Below are positions 6,784 to 14,181 of a DNA stretch of 35,599 bases, one piece after another (position 1 is the stretch's first letter; every line of letters starts with the position of its first letter). The DNA comes from Thermoleophilia bacterium (GTDB lineage Bacteria > Actinomycetota > Thermoleophilia > Gaiellales > Gaiellaceae). The stretch covers positions 1 through 35,599 of the forward strand of contig JAOUHF010000014.1 of NCBI GenBank assembly GCA_029865325.1, written 5' to 3'. The notes beneath the pieces were generated by a model, which worked only from the letters and a program-made list of their open reading frames with translations, was not told the origin of the DNA and did not search any database. Both the position numbers and the translations under genes were made by a program.

Positions 6784-8133
6784 GTGAGCGCAGCCATCGT
6801 CCTCTTCACACGCGATCTGCGCGTGCACGACAACCCGGCGCTCGACGCCGCGTGCGCTTCGGCCGAGCACGTGGTGCCGCTCTTCGTCCTCGACGACGAG
6901 CTGCTCCGGCGATTCGGCGCACCGAATCGGGTCGCGTTCCTGCTCGAGGCGCTGCGCGACCTCGACGGCTCGCTCCGCGCGCGTGGGGGCGGCCTGATCG
7001 TGCGAAGAGGCGACGTGGTCGCCGAGACCGTGAGATGCGCACGCGAGACCGACGCTCGGGTCGTCTTCCTCGCCGAGGATGTGAGCTCGTATTCGAGCCG
7101 GCGCGAGCAGGGACTCACACAGGCCGGACTGGACGTGCGCGTCAGCCCGGGTGTGGCCGTTGTTCCTCCGGGACGGATCGTCCCGTCGGGAGGCGGCGAC
7201 CACTTCTCCGTGTTCACGGCGTACTGGAACCGGTGGCGTGCGGAAGCGCGGCGCCTGGTGTTGAAGCCGCCTACGTTGCTGCGGCTGCCACGTGCTCTCG
7301 AACCCGGCTCCGCTCGGGAGCTGGAGGAGTTGCCCGAAGCCCGCACGTCATCCACCCTGCCGCCGGGCGGTGAAGCGGAAGGGCGTCGCCGACTCTCGTT
7401 CTGGCTGGAGTCGGGCCTGGGCCGCTACTCGGAGTCGAGAGACGACCTCGCGGCCGACGCGACGTCCCGGCTCTCGCCGTACCTCCACTTCGGCTGCGTC
7501 TCGCCGCTCGAGGTCGTCGAGTCCGCAGCTGCTCGAGCCGGCTCGGAGGAGTTCGTGCGTCAACTGTGTTGGCGAGACTTCAATCATCAACTCGTCGCAG
7601 CGCGACCGGAGATAGTGCGCCAGGACCTGCGTCCGCGCGGCGATCGGTGGCGCGACGCCGAGATGGACCTCATCGCCTGGAAAGAAGGGCGCACTGGCTA
7701 TCCCCTCGTCGACGCGGGCATGCGCCAGCTGCTCGAAGAGGGGTTCATGCACAACCGCGCGCGCCTCGTCACCGCTTCGTTCCTCACGAAGCACCTCTAC
7801 CTCGACTGGCGCCTCGGGGCCGATCACTTCGCATCCCTCCTCGTGGACGGCGACCTTGCGAACAACACCGTGAATTGGCAGTGGGTGGCCGGGACCGGGG
7901 CGGACACTCGCCCCAACCGCATGTTCAATCCGACACGTCAGGCGCTGCGGTACGACCCGAGCGGCGTGTACGTCCGCCGTTACGTGTCTGAGCTCGCCGA
8001 CATCGACGGAGGGGCAGTGCATGAGCCCTGGCGTCTCGGCATGCTGCGCCCGGCGGCGTATCCGGAGCCGATCGTCGATCACGAGGAGGCGGTGCTGCGC
8101 TTTCGGACGGCGCGCGGCGTCAGTCGGCTCTGA
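6784..8133 (+). CDS. phr: Deoxyribodipyrimidine photolyase (class I CPD photolyase/cryptochrome family)
   Basis: This 449-residue flavoprotein splits UV-induced cyclobutane pyrimidine dimers with blue light. The N-terminal alpha/beta antenna domain is visible from AAIVLFTRDLRVHDNPAL. The FAD-binding helical domain contains RFGRYSESRDDL-like, LSPYLHFGCVSPLEV, GYPLVDAGMRQL, GFMHNRARLVTASFL, HLYLDWRLGADHF, DGDLANNTVNWQWVAG and MFNPTRQALRYDPSG. These are hallmark segments around the flavin and the tryptophan electron path. Length is normal. The GTG start at 6784 matches the family N-terminus exactly. The 3' end overlaps the convergent reductase gene by 14 bp. Its neighbour mmsA is divergent with only 62 bp between the starts. 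Confidence 0.95.
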   Translation: MSAAIVLFTRDLRVHDNPALDAACASAEHVVPLFVLDDELLRRFGAPNRVAFLLEALRDLDGSLRARGGGLIVRRGDVVAETVRCARETDARVVFLAEDVSSYSSRREQGLTQAGLDVRVSPGVAVVPPGRIVPSGGGDHFSVFTAYWNRWRAEARRLVLKPPTLLRLPRALEPGSARELEELPEARTSSTLPPGGEAEGRRRLSFWLESGLGRYSESRDDLAADATSRLSPYLHFGCVSPLEVVESAAARAGSEEFVRQLCWRDFNHQLVAARPEIVRQDLRPRGDRWRDAEMDLIAWKEGRTGYPLVDAGMRQLLEEGFMHNRARLVTASFLTKHLYLDWRLGADHFASLLVDGDLANNTVNWQWVAGTGADTRPNRMFNPTRQALRYDPSGVYVRRYVSELADIDGGAVHEPWRLGMLRPAAYPEPIVDHEEAVLRFRTARGVSRL

Positions 8134-8992
8134 GGGCCTCCCGCACCGCATCGTCGAACGACGCCAGTGGTATCGGGACGAGCGATCGGATTCGGTCGTC
8201 GCGCACGACTGTTGGATTCCGAAGCCCGTCGATCAGCGGACGCGCGACGGAAGCCTTCACCGGTGTCACGAGATGCAGCCACCAGGAGGAGAGCCGGGGC
8301 GTGAGGACCGGAACTTCCACGATCAACGGATGTTTCCCGCGTATCCGCGCGATGCGATCGATCATGGACCGGTACGTCATCACCTCCAGCCCGCCGACGT
8401 CGTAGGTCTCGCCATACGTCGCCTCGAGCCCTATGACACCCGAGAGATACGAGACCACGTCCTTCAAGGCGATCGGCTGAGTTGGAACTGAGACCCAGCG
8501 CGGGCAGATCATCGCCGGAAGCCGATTGACGAGCGCCACGATCGTCTCGAACGCCGCACTGCCTGCGCCGACCACCATTCCGGCACGGAGCGTCGTCACC
8601 GGAACCTTTCCCCGGGCGAGCGCCTTCGCCGTCTCCAGGCGACTGAGCAGATGCTTCGAGAGAGCGGGTGACTCGTCGCCGAGGCCGCCGAGATAGACGA
8701 TCTGCGAGAGCCCTGCCTGCTCGGCCGCACGAGCGACATTCCGAGCGATCGTGAGATCCAGGTTCTCGAAGTCGGCCGAGCCGAGCGAATGGACGAGGTG
8801 CACGGCGACGTCGGTGCCGGCGAGTGCACGTTCGGCGTCCCCTGCGTCTGAGAGGTCTGCACTGAGCCACTGAACGCCTTGGGCCGCTTGCCCGGGGCGG
8901 CGCGCAACCGCGACGACGTCGTGCGTACGCGCGAGCTCTGCGACGATTGCTCGACCGATGACCCCGGATGCGCCGAGGACGGCGATCTTCAC
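8120..8992 (-). CDS. NmrA/SDR-like NAD(P)-binding protein
   Basis: This 290-residue protein has an N-terminal Rossmann fold: VLGASGVIGRAIVAEL (4-19), matching the GxxGxxG signature of atypical extended SDRs. It is followed by an SADLSD segment and HLVHSLGSADFENLDL, which resembles the NmrA/complex I NDUFA9-like subgroup. The YxxxK catalytic pair is not obvious, so a binding or sensor role is possible as well as reduction of a quinone or lipid intermediate. The GTG start overlaps the previous minus-strand gene's stop as GTGA, so the two are translationally coupled. The C-terminal end overlaps the convergent photolyase gene by 14 bp. The fold is secure; the substrate is not. Confidence 0.8.
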   Translation of the reverse strand: MKIAVLGASGVIGRAIVAELARTHDVVAVARRPGQAAQGVQWLSADLSDAGDAERALAGTDVAVHLVHSLGSADFENLDLTIARNVARAAEQAGLSQIVYLGGLGDESPALSKHLLSRLETAKALARGKVPVTTLRAGMVVGAGSAAFETIVALVNRLPAMICPRWVSVPTQPIALKDVVSYLSGVIGLEATYGETYDVGGLEVMTYRSMIDRIARIRGKHPLIVEVPVLTPRLSSWWLHLVTPVKASVARPLIDGLRNPTVVRDDRIRSLVPIPLASFDDAVREALRAD

Positions 8993-9459
8993 GATCGACC
9001 CCGTGTCATGCGCTCGAGGTACCGGCGACCGACTGCAGCGTGCGCGCGCTCCTGGAGCTGTGCGTACAGGAAGCCGCCAACGCCCCGGCGCCCCAGACCG
9101 GGGTCGAGCCGCGGGGCATAATCCTCGACCGCGACGATCAGCTCATTCGTGGGCCGGGTGTGCTGAGTGATCGTGAGTGAGCCACCCGGGCGCGCGACGA
9201 GCAGGCCACCGCGGATCTCGAATCGGCATGCTGTGCGGTCGCCACCGGCGGTCAGTGCCGGCGAGTCGAAGTCGAAGAGTGTGATCCGACGTGCCAGCCG
9301 GAGCTCGACACCCTCGCGAGTCGCTCGTGCGCTGACGAGGCCGCGCGTTGCCCGACCGATCTCGCCCAAGTACTCGTCGCCGAGTTTTCTGGCGCCCGCC
9401 TCGGACCTGTCGACGACGATGCTTCCCAGTGCGATGCGCTGCTCCGCAGCCGTGCCCAC
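8989..9459 (-). CDS. Conserved protein of unknown function (156 aa)
   Basis: I do not recognise the family. The reading frame extends far upstream, but coding character starts at about 9459. A GTG there sits exactly 7 nt after a TACCGT box, which I take as a leaderless start. The protein (begins GTAAEQRIALGSIVVD) has no signal peptide or membrane helix. It looks like a small mixed alpha/beta domain with strands such as GVELRLARRITLFDF and CRFEIRGGLLVARPGGSLTI, and a basic C-terminus ending in MTRGRS. It overlaps the NmrA-like gene by four bases and probably forms a two-gene operon with it. It is divergent from the SRPBCC gene at 9514. Confidence 0.65.
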   Translation of the reverse strand: MGTAAEQRIALGSIVVDRSEAGARKLGDEYLGEIGRATRGLVSARATREGVELRLARRITLFDFDSPALTAGGDRTACRFEIRGGLLVARPGGSLTITQHTRPTNELIVAVEDYAPRLDPGLGRRGVGGFLYAQLQERAHAAVGRRYLERMTRGRS

Positions 9460-9466
9460 TCTCGAG

Positions 9467-9472
9467 ACGGTA
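9467..9472 (-). promoter_or_regulatory. Leaderless -10 box (TACCGT, 7 nt before GTG)
   Basis: TACCGT on the minus strand is followed by exactly 7 nt and then the GTG at 9459, placing the predicted transcription start on the start codon. No -35 match is seen. Confidence 0.55.
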
Positions 9473-9513
9473 CAGTAAGCTGAACAAATAATGGACAGCG
9501 AAGGACGTAGACG

Positions 9514-9966
9514 ATGAGAATCGTCGAGAACGTGAGGATCGAGTGCCCGCCGGCCGACGTCTGGTCCGTGATCGCAGATCTCGACACTCACCTGGAGTGG
9601 CGCCCGGCGTTGGTCGAGTTCCGGCAAGTGTCGGAAGGGCCTCTGGCGGTCGGCTCCGAGATCCGGGAGGTCCTGCGCTGGAGGGGCCGTGAGCTCGTCC
9701 TCGCCGATGTCGTGACGGTCTTCGATCCGGAACGGCACTTTGGGATTCGAGGCGGTTGGAAGGCGGCGGACTTCGATCTCGATCTGACGCTCGAACCGGC
9801 AGGCGACGGGGCGACGGTGGTCACGTTCGACTGGCCGCTCTATCCCAAGTCGTTTCTCATGAAGGCCGTCACGCCGCTCCTTCGGCGCACGATGGGCCGG
9901 GCGACTGCCGAGGAGGCCGCTTTGTTGAAGGCGTACGTCGAGGGGAGGGGCGCCGTCAGCAACTGA
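9514..9966 (+). CDS. SRPBCC (START-like) ligand-binding domain protein
   Basis: This 150-residue single-domain protein of the SRPBCC/polyketide-cyclase superfamily shows the standard pattern: first strand MRIVENVRIECPPADVWSVIADLDTHLEW (helix-grip start), then EFRQVSEGPLAVGSEIREVLRWRGRE, then FGIRGGWKAADFDLDLTLEP, and a long C-terminal helix (AVTPLLRRTMGRATAEEAALLKAYVE). Such proteins bind hydrophobic ligands in a cavity; function cannot be assigned from sequence. The ATG is preceded by GAAGGACG, so unlike its divergent neighbour it is translated from a Shine-Dalgarno leader. A TACAGT (9471-9476) or AATAAT stretch may serve as -10. Confidence 0.85.
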   Translation: MRIVENVRIECPPADVWSVIADLDTHLEWRPALVEFRQVSEGPLAVGSEIREVLRWRGRELVLADVVTVFDPERHFGIRGGWKAADFDLDLTLEPAGDGATVVTFDWPLYPKSFLMKAVTPLLRRTMGRATAEEAALLKAYVEGRGAVSN

Positions 9967-9994
9967 GTCCGTCTCAGGATCTCTGGACAGAGGT

Positions 9995-10023
9995 TTGACA
10001 GACGAGTCGAGAGATGGTACAAA
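9995..10023 (+). promoter_or_regulatory. Sigma-70-type promoter of the DUF4397 gene
   Basis: A consensus -35 TTGACA (9995-10000), a 17-nt spacer and a -10 TACAAA (10018-10023) precede a roughly 40-nt leader with AGAAGGAG and the ATG at 10068. This is the best -35/-10 pair in the window, which suggests strong expression of the secreted protein. GTACAAA recurs 22 nt downstream at 10039-10045. Confidence 0.75.
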
Positions 10024-10067
10024 ATCTCTACGTTTCCTGTACAAACCCACAGAAGGAGTTGGCTCAG

Positions 10068-11330
10068 ATGACACTTCGACTGCGTTTCTTGCTCGTCGCC
10101 GTCGTCGGCCTCGTGTTCGCAGGGCTCGCCCCGAATGCGCTCGCCGCGGCGAAGGTACGGGTGCTGCACAGCGCCCCGGACGTTCCGGCCGTCACCGTCT
10201 ATGTAAACGGCTCGGCGGCCATTCCGAATCTCGACCCTCTGCAGTCCACCGACTACCTCGATCTCCCGGCGGGTACCTACAAGGTCGCCGTCTCACTCTC
10301 CGGGCAGCCCGAGTCAGCGGCCGTTCTCCGGACTGACCTCGCGGTTCAGGACGGGAAGAGCTACACCGCGTTTGCCACGGGCCTTCTCGCCAACAGCACG
10401 GTCAAACTCGGTGCTCTCGAGGATGTCGTGCGCGCCCCGTTTACCCGCTCATCGATTCGCATCTGGCACAACTCGCCGGACGCACCTGCGGTGGACGTGC
10501 TCGTCAACGGACAGGCTGTTCTCACGAACGTTCCCTACGAGACGACCTCCCAGTACCTCCCGCTTCCGGCCGGTACGTACGACGTGAAGATCAACGTCGC
10601 CGGAACGTCCACGACGGTCTTCTCGGCTCCCATCACTCTCGCTCGCGGTGAGTCGTATACCGCAGTTGCGATGGGCTCTGTCACCGGCAAGGGTGCTCCC
10701 TTCACGGCGCAGGTCCTGAAGGATGCGACCTCGGGTGCACTCCTCCGCGTTCTCCACGCGTCCCCGAACGTCCCGGCCGTCACCATCTACGTCAACGGGC
10801 AGGTCGCGGTCAAGCGTCTCTCCACCCTGAAGTGGACCGGATACCTCCCGCTTGAAGCCGGGACGTACGACGTCGCCGTCGCCGCCGCAGGTCAGCCCAT
10901 CGGGAACGCCGTGCTCAAGACGAAGATCACGGTCGCCGACAAGACCCGGTACACGGCACTCGCTCGGGGCCTGGCTGCGAGTAAGACCAAGCGCAACATC
11001 CTCGAGCTCGCGCTTCAGCAGGACATCGCCTCGGCTCCTGCCGGCAAGGCGGCCGTCCGGGTCTGGCATCTGTCGCCCGACGCACCGAAGGTGGACATCT
11101 GGGTCAACGGCAAGAAGACCCTCTCCGGTGTTTCCTACAAGCAGTCGTCCCGCTACCTCAAGCTGGCTGCCGGGACGTACCGCATCCAGGTCGCAATCGC
11201 CGGCACCAAGAAGATCGTGCTCAGCAACAAGGTGTCCGTCCGGGTCGACCGCGCGTACTCGATCGTTGCGCTGGGCTCGGCCTTGGGCAAGGGCAAGAAG
11301 CTCACCGCTGCCGGGCTCGCCGACGCGTAG
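10068..11330 (+). CDS. Secreted protein with four DUF4397 repeats
   Basis: The 420-residue protein starts with a signal peptide (LRLRFLLVAVVGLVFAGLAPNALAAA, likely cut near residue 27). It consists of four DUF4397 domains at about 29-118, 129-222, 225-316 and 329-418. Each opens with a variant of RVxHxxPDxPxVxxxVNG and has xxYLxLxAGTYxxxV about 30 residues later. DUF4397 is common in secreted actinobacterial and archaeal proteins; its biochemical role is unknown. Domains 1 and 3 resemble each other (VLH...VPAVTxY), as do 2 and 4 (WH...SPDAPxVD), so the order is A-B-A-B. There is no sortase motif or C-terminal anchor, so it is probably released or wall-associated. ATG at 10068 chosen for AGAAGGAG upstream and the signal peptide. 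A strong hairpin ends the unit. Confidence 0.9.
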   Translation: MTLRLRFLLVAVVGLVFAGLAPNALAAAKVRVLHSAPDVPAVTVYVNGSAAIPNLDPLQSTDYLDLPAGTYKVAVSLSGQPESAAVLRTDLAVQDGKSYTAFATGLLANSTVKLGALEDVVRAPFTRSSIRIWHNSPDAPAVDVLVNGQAVLTNVPYETTSQYLPLPAGTYDVKINVAGTSTTVFSAPITLARGESYTAVAMGSVTGKGAPFTAQVLKDATSGALLRVLHASPNVPAVTIYVNGQVAVKRLSTLKWTGYLPLEAGTYDVAVAAAGQPIGNAVLKTKITVADKTRYTALARGLAASKTKRNILELALQQDIASAPAGKAAVRVWHLSPDAPKVDIWVNGKKTLSGVSYKQSSRYLKLAAGTYRIQVAIAGTKKIVLSNKVSVRVDRAYSIVALGSALGKGKKLTAAGLADA

Positions 11331-11354
11331 CCGACAAGCTCTCTTCTCCCTCCA

Positions 11355-11384
11355 GCATCGGCGGCCCTTCGGGGCCGCCGATGC
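11355..11384 (+). terminator. Strong hairpin terminator between convergent genes
   Basis: A perfect 13-bp stem, GCATCGGCGGCCC and its complement, closes a TTCG tetraloop (11368-11371). It lies 25 bp after the DUF4397 stop and 16 bp before the end of the convergent ATP-grasp gene. The symmetric arms could act in both directions. Only a weak T stretch (GTTTGC) follows on the plus strand. Confidence 0.85.
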
Positions 11385-11399
11385 GTTTGCGGGAACTCC

Positions 11400-11630
11400 T
11401 CAGGCGTTCGTCTTCGCTCGGCGCTTCGCCGGCCGGTGAACGACAGCATCCCCTGCGGGGAAGAAGATCGACTCGTGATCGTCCTCCCACCGAACCCGGA
11501 ATCGCTGGCGCTCGGGCTCCCCGAGGACTTCGAGAATCACTGCCGTCCGTGGAGCATCGCCGACGGCGTGCCCCGTGATCACGATCTCGTCGCCGACCTG
11601 TGGCGGCGTGCCGTGAACGCTCTTCGTCAT
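11400..11630 (-). other. Possible internal translation start producing a stand-alone DUF1918 protein
   Basis: Within the ATP-grasp gene an ATG at 11630 is preceded by GGAGGAAGCG, a strong Shine-Dalgarno at 5-nt spacing. Initiation there would give a 76-residue protein that is exactly a complete DUF1918 domain, the form in which this domain usually occurs in Actinobacteria. This suggests either dual products or a fusion that kept the old ribosome site. It is inferred from the sequence only. Confidence 0.45.
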
Positions 11631-12551
11631 CGCTTCCTCCAATCCGTTCGTCGTGCGGCTTTCCAGGAATACGGCGCCGTCTCCTTCGTGGGGTTGTGGG
11701 ATCTCGAGTCCGCGGAGGATTGCCGCATAGGGGTCGACGTCGTGCAGCGCATAACGGGTGTCGAAGTCCACGGCGCCGTTCAGCTCGAGCACGACCCAGC
11801 CCTGATCAGTGGGAAGGAGGTCGACTCCGGCGAAATCGATACCGACCGCCTCCATCGCCCGCGCCGCGATGTCTTCGGCTCCCGGTGGGAGCTCCGCCTT
11901 CACGACCGTGCCTCCGAGCGTGACGTTCGTCCTCCACTCGCCCGGCGCGGCGGTGCGTCGCGCGCCCGCAACCGCGTACCTCCCCGCGACGATGACCCTG
12001 ATGTCGTAGTGAACCGGGCTGACGAGCTCCTGGAGGATTGCGCCGTGCCGTTTCCACCAGGCGCGGTTCTCGATCAGCTCGAGGATGCGCGCCAGATCCG
12101 CACCCGTGTTGCAGAGGAGCACGTCCTGACCCCAGCTCCCGAATCTCGGCTTGAGAACGCACGGGAACGAAGCCGCCGGGAGCGTGTGTCCGGCGTCGGC
12201 GTGCCTCGTCCAGGGATGGGGGATGCCGGCATCCTCGAGACGCTCGGCCGTCATGAGCTTGTCGTGGGTCGCGAGCAGTGCATCCGGGCGGTTGAGGACC
12301 CGCACGCCGCGTTCTTCGAGCACGTGGGCCAGCTCGAGCCCCGGCTCGATCCCGTCGAGCGTGGGTAGGACGTCCAGGCGGAGGATTGCCGTGTCGCCCT
12401 CACCCAAGGCTCTAACTGCCTCCGCCGGCCACAGAACGCGTGCGTCGAGTCCGATGCTCCGCCAGGCGTAGGCGATCTGGACGTTCGTCCGTGTGGGGCT
12501 CCCGATCAACGCGACGATCACGCCTCGATCTTCGTGTGCGTTCGATCGCAC
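11400..12551 (-). CDS. RimK-like ATP-grasp ligase fused to a C-terminal DUF1918 domain
   Basis: The 383-residue protein has an ATP-grasp core of the RimK/LysX/glutathione-synthetase type: HDKLMTAERLEDAGIPHPWT (start of the B domain), FPCVLKPRFGSWGQDV (ATP-binding lysine strand and glycine loop), ILQELVSPVHYDIRVIVAG, and the Mg-binding end GVDLLPTDQGWVVLELNGAVDF. Such enzymes join a carboxylate to an amine with ATP. The last 75 residues (TPPQVGDEIVITGH...DDHESIFFPAGDAVV) form a DUF1918 domain, a small SH3-like actinobacterial module normally encoded alone. GTG start, 7 nt after TACCGC; the gene lies 35 nt behind the M24 gene on the same strand. An internal ATG with GGAGGA could also yield the DUF1918 part separately. 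Substrate unknown. Confidence 0.85.
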   Translation of the reverse strand: MRSNAHEDRGVIVALIGSPTRTNVQIAYAWRSIGLDARVLWPAEAVRALGEGDTAILRLDVLPTLDGIEPGLELAHVLEERGVRVLNRPDALLATHDKLMTAERLEDAGIPHPWTRHADAGHTLPAASFPCVLKPRFGSWGQDVLLCNTGADLARILELIENRAWWKRHGAILQELVSPVHYDIRVIVAGRYAVAGARRTAAPGEWRTNVTLGGTVVKAELPPGAEDIAARAMEAVGIDFAGVDLLPTDQGWVVLELNGAVDFDTRYALHDVDPYAAILRGLEIPQPHEGDGAVFLESRTTNGLEEAMTKSVHGTPPQVGDEIVITGHAVGDAPRTAVILEVLGEPERQRFRVRWEDDHESIFFPAGDAVVHRPAKRRAKTNA

Positions 12552-12586
12552 GGCATCCGCGGTAACCCCGATCTGGTCTGCGGACT

Positions 12587-13780
12587 TCAGGCCGGAATGA
12601 TCAGGCTCTCGAGATCGCGAGGGTAGTAGGTGAGGATCTCGATCCCGTCATCCGTGACGAGCACGGTGTCGGAATGGCGGAAGCCGCCGAGGTCGGGGGC
12701 GTACAGGCCAGGCTCGACGGTGAAGACCATCCCAGGACGGACCTCGGTGTGGTCGCCGGAGTCGAGGAACGGGCCCTCGTGGTAGCGCAGGCCAATCGCG
12801 TGGCCCGTGTGGTGGCGCCAGCTCTCCATGAGATCGTGCTCGCCGAAGTAGGCGCGCACCGCCTTGTCGACGTCGGAGCCCGGTCGGCCCGGTCGAATTG
12901 CATCGAACGCGATGTCCTGGACGGCGACCATGTGCTCGAACATCCGCTCCTGCTCGGGTGTCGGCTCGCCGATCACCATCGTTCGCTCGAGCTCGGAGAG
13001 GTAGCCCCACACCGGAGCGCTCGCGCCCGTCACGAGCACGTCTCCCTCCTGGAACACGATGTTCCCTCCGAGCGCGTGGGGGATCGCCGAGTTCCGCCCG
13101 ATCTGTCCGCGATAGCCGGCGTGGGCGCCGTGGACGAAGAAGCTTTGAGCACTGTAGATCTCACCGATCGCGTCGAGCATGGCGAACGTCGCCTCGTCGC
13201 TCGCGCGCTGGGAGACCTCGGTCTCGGTGACGCCGACCTCGGTGTACCGCTGGAGGAGCCGGTGCGCGAGATTGCCCCAGCGGACGCTCTCGCGGATCAG
13301 CGCGATCTCTCCTGGGGACTTGATCGCCATCTGTGCATCGAGCTGCTCGACGATCCGAACGACGGACGCGCCGGAGAGCTCGGAGAGCGTCGGGCCGCGG
13401 TAGCCGAGGATCCAGGGGTAGCCGTCCTGGTCCGCGCCGATTCTCCCCGACAGCTCCAGTGCCGCGAGGGCCTGTTCGATCGCGGTCTCAGCGCGCGGCT
13501 CGCCGGGGTACTCGAGGTAGTGCTCGACGCGGTCGAACATCGCCTTCGCCTCGGCATGCTCGACCTCGAGGCGCGGGACGACCAGAGCGCGTGTGCCGTC
13601 AGCGGCGAGGACGAACGCGATCGGCCGCTCGGTGGGGGCGAACGCGAAGCCCGCGTAGTAGAGGACGTAGTACGGGTCGAAGAGCACGACGCCCGAGAGG
13701 CCGTCTGCGCCCACCCGCTCGAGCAGGGCGTTGCAGCGGGCGCGGTGCTCTTCCGGCGTTATGGCGATTGAGGTGACCAC
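12587..13780 (-). CDS. M24 (creatinase/aminopeptidase P-fold) protein with altered metal site
   Basis: The 397-residue protein has the two-domain layout of the family: an N-terminal creatinase-N domain and a C-terminal pita-bread domain from about 160. Peptidases of this fold hold two metals through Asp, Asp, His, Glu and Glu. Here His327 (HTGHAIG) and Glu356 (VFTVEPG) remain. The first Asp position is Gly252 (VLVTGASA), the second is Glu263 (LSELERT) and the last Glu is Ser370 (GGFRHSDTV). Creatinase itself lacks metal, and ectoine-hydrolase-like relatives are also non-peptidase, so a C-N hydrolase acting on a small molecule is more likely than a prolidase. GTG start at 13780, exactly 7 nt after TAGGCT. 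The ATP-grasp gene follows after 35 nt. Confidence 0.85.
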   Translation of the reverse strand: MVTSIAITPEEHRARCNALLERVGADGLSGVVLFDPYYVLYYAGFAFAPTERPIAFVLAADGTRALVVPRLEVEHAEAKAMFDRVEHYLEYPGEPRAETAIEQALAALELSGRIGADQDGYPWILGYRGPTLSELSGASVVRIVEQLDAQMAIKSPGEIALIRESVRWGNLAHRLLQRYTEVGVTETEVSQRASDEATFAMLDAIGEIYSAQSFFVHGAHAGYRGQIGRNSAIPHALGGNIVFQEGDVLVTGASAPVWGYLSELERTMVIGEPTPEQERMFEHMVAVQDIAFDAIRPGRPGSDVDKAVRAYFGEHDLMESWRHHTGHAIGLRYHEGPFLDSGDHTEVRPGMVFTVEPGLYAPDLGGFRHSDTVLVTDDGIEILTYYPRDLESLIIPA

Positions 13781-13787
13781 GATGCGG

Positions 13788-13793
13788 AGCCTA
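13788..13793 (-). promoter_or_regulatory. Leaderless -10 box (TAGGCT, 7 nt before GTG)
   Basis: TAGGCT on the minus strand lies exactly 7 nt upstream of the M24 gene's GTG, predicting transcription from the first base of the start codon. Confidence 0.6.
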
Positions 13794-13840
13794 GTGTGCG
13801 GTTAGCGTGTTGGCGTGCGCGGCCTTCCGGGTGCCCGCAA

Positions 13841-13957
13841 GTCGTCTCCAGTTGCATGCCGGGTCACGACGGGCCGCGGGACTTCTATCTCCGCCATGGC
13901 TTCGTCGAGACCGGCGAGGTCGAAGGTGGCGAGCGCGTGATTCGGTTGGCCTTGTGA
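13841..13957 (+). pseudogene. C-terminal remnant of a GNAT acetyltransferase
   Basis: Thirty-eight codons ending in TGA read VVSSCMPGHDGPRDFYLRHG then FVETGEVEGGERVIRLAL. This is the familiar C-terminal end of a GNAT N-acetyltransferase: the strand and loop before motif B (GPxxFYxRxGF), then TGE...GE.VxRLxL. The coding part upstream, with the acetyl-CoA loop, is absent; the sequence before it runs into the divergent M24 promoter. The remaining codons still look like ordinary high-GC coding sequence, so the loss may be recent or the fragment arrived by recombination. It is next to tRNA-Sec, a common place for rearrangement. Confidence 0.65.
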
Positions 13958-13970
13958 ACCCAAAAAGGGG

Positions 13971-13999
13971 CTGGCAACGGCCGCGAGCAGGTCTACATT
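13971..13999 (+). promoter_or_regulatory. Promoter candidate for the 54-residue secreted peptide
   Basis: CTGGCA (13971-13976), a 17-nt spacer and TACATT (13994-13999) lie so that the -10 box ends 6 nt before the ATG at 14006. Transcription would begin at or near the start codon. Confidence 0.5.
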
Positions 14000-14005
14000 C
14001 AGGGA

Positions 14006-14170
14006 ATGAAGAAGTTTTTCGTCGCACTGGCGATCGCCGGCCTGATGGGCCTGCTGCTCCTGGTCGCCGGCACTGCACAGAACAAGGGCTGTTTCCCGTG
14101 GCAAACCGCCGTCACGACCGGGGGCGGCGCGTTCTCGGAGGGCGACCGCAGCCAGAGGTTCTGTCGCTGA
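14006..14170 (+). CDS. Small secreted or membrane-anchored protein (54 aa)
   Basis: A 54-codon ORF begins with two lysines and a hydrophobic stretch (FFVALAIAGLMGLLLLVAG, about residues 4-22), then a short polar tail with two cysteines (KGCFPW and the C-terminal RFCR). It looks like a signal peptide or a single membrane anchor. Third-codon positions are overwhelmingly G or C, as in the neighbouring genes. A TACATT box lies 6 nt upstream with CTGGCA 17 nt before it, and AGGGA directly precedes the ATG. I do not recognise a family. The TGA stop is 11 nt before the 3' end of the convergent tRNA-Sec gene. Confidence 0.65.
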   Translation: MKKFFVALAIAGLMGLLLLVAGTAQNKGCFPWQTAVTTGGGAFSEGDRSQRFCR

Positions 14171-14181
14171 CCGGTCGCTGA

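Noticed and set aside
10068-11330. Tandem DNA repeat or phase-variable array
   Set aside because: The repetition is at protein domain level (about 100 residues each) with diverged codons; no near-identical DNA repeats are seen.
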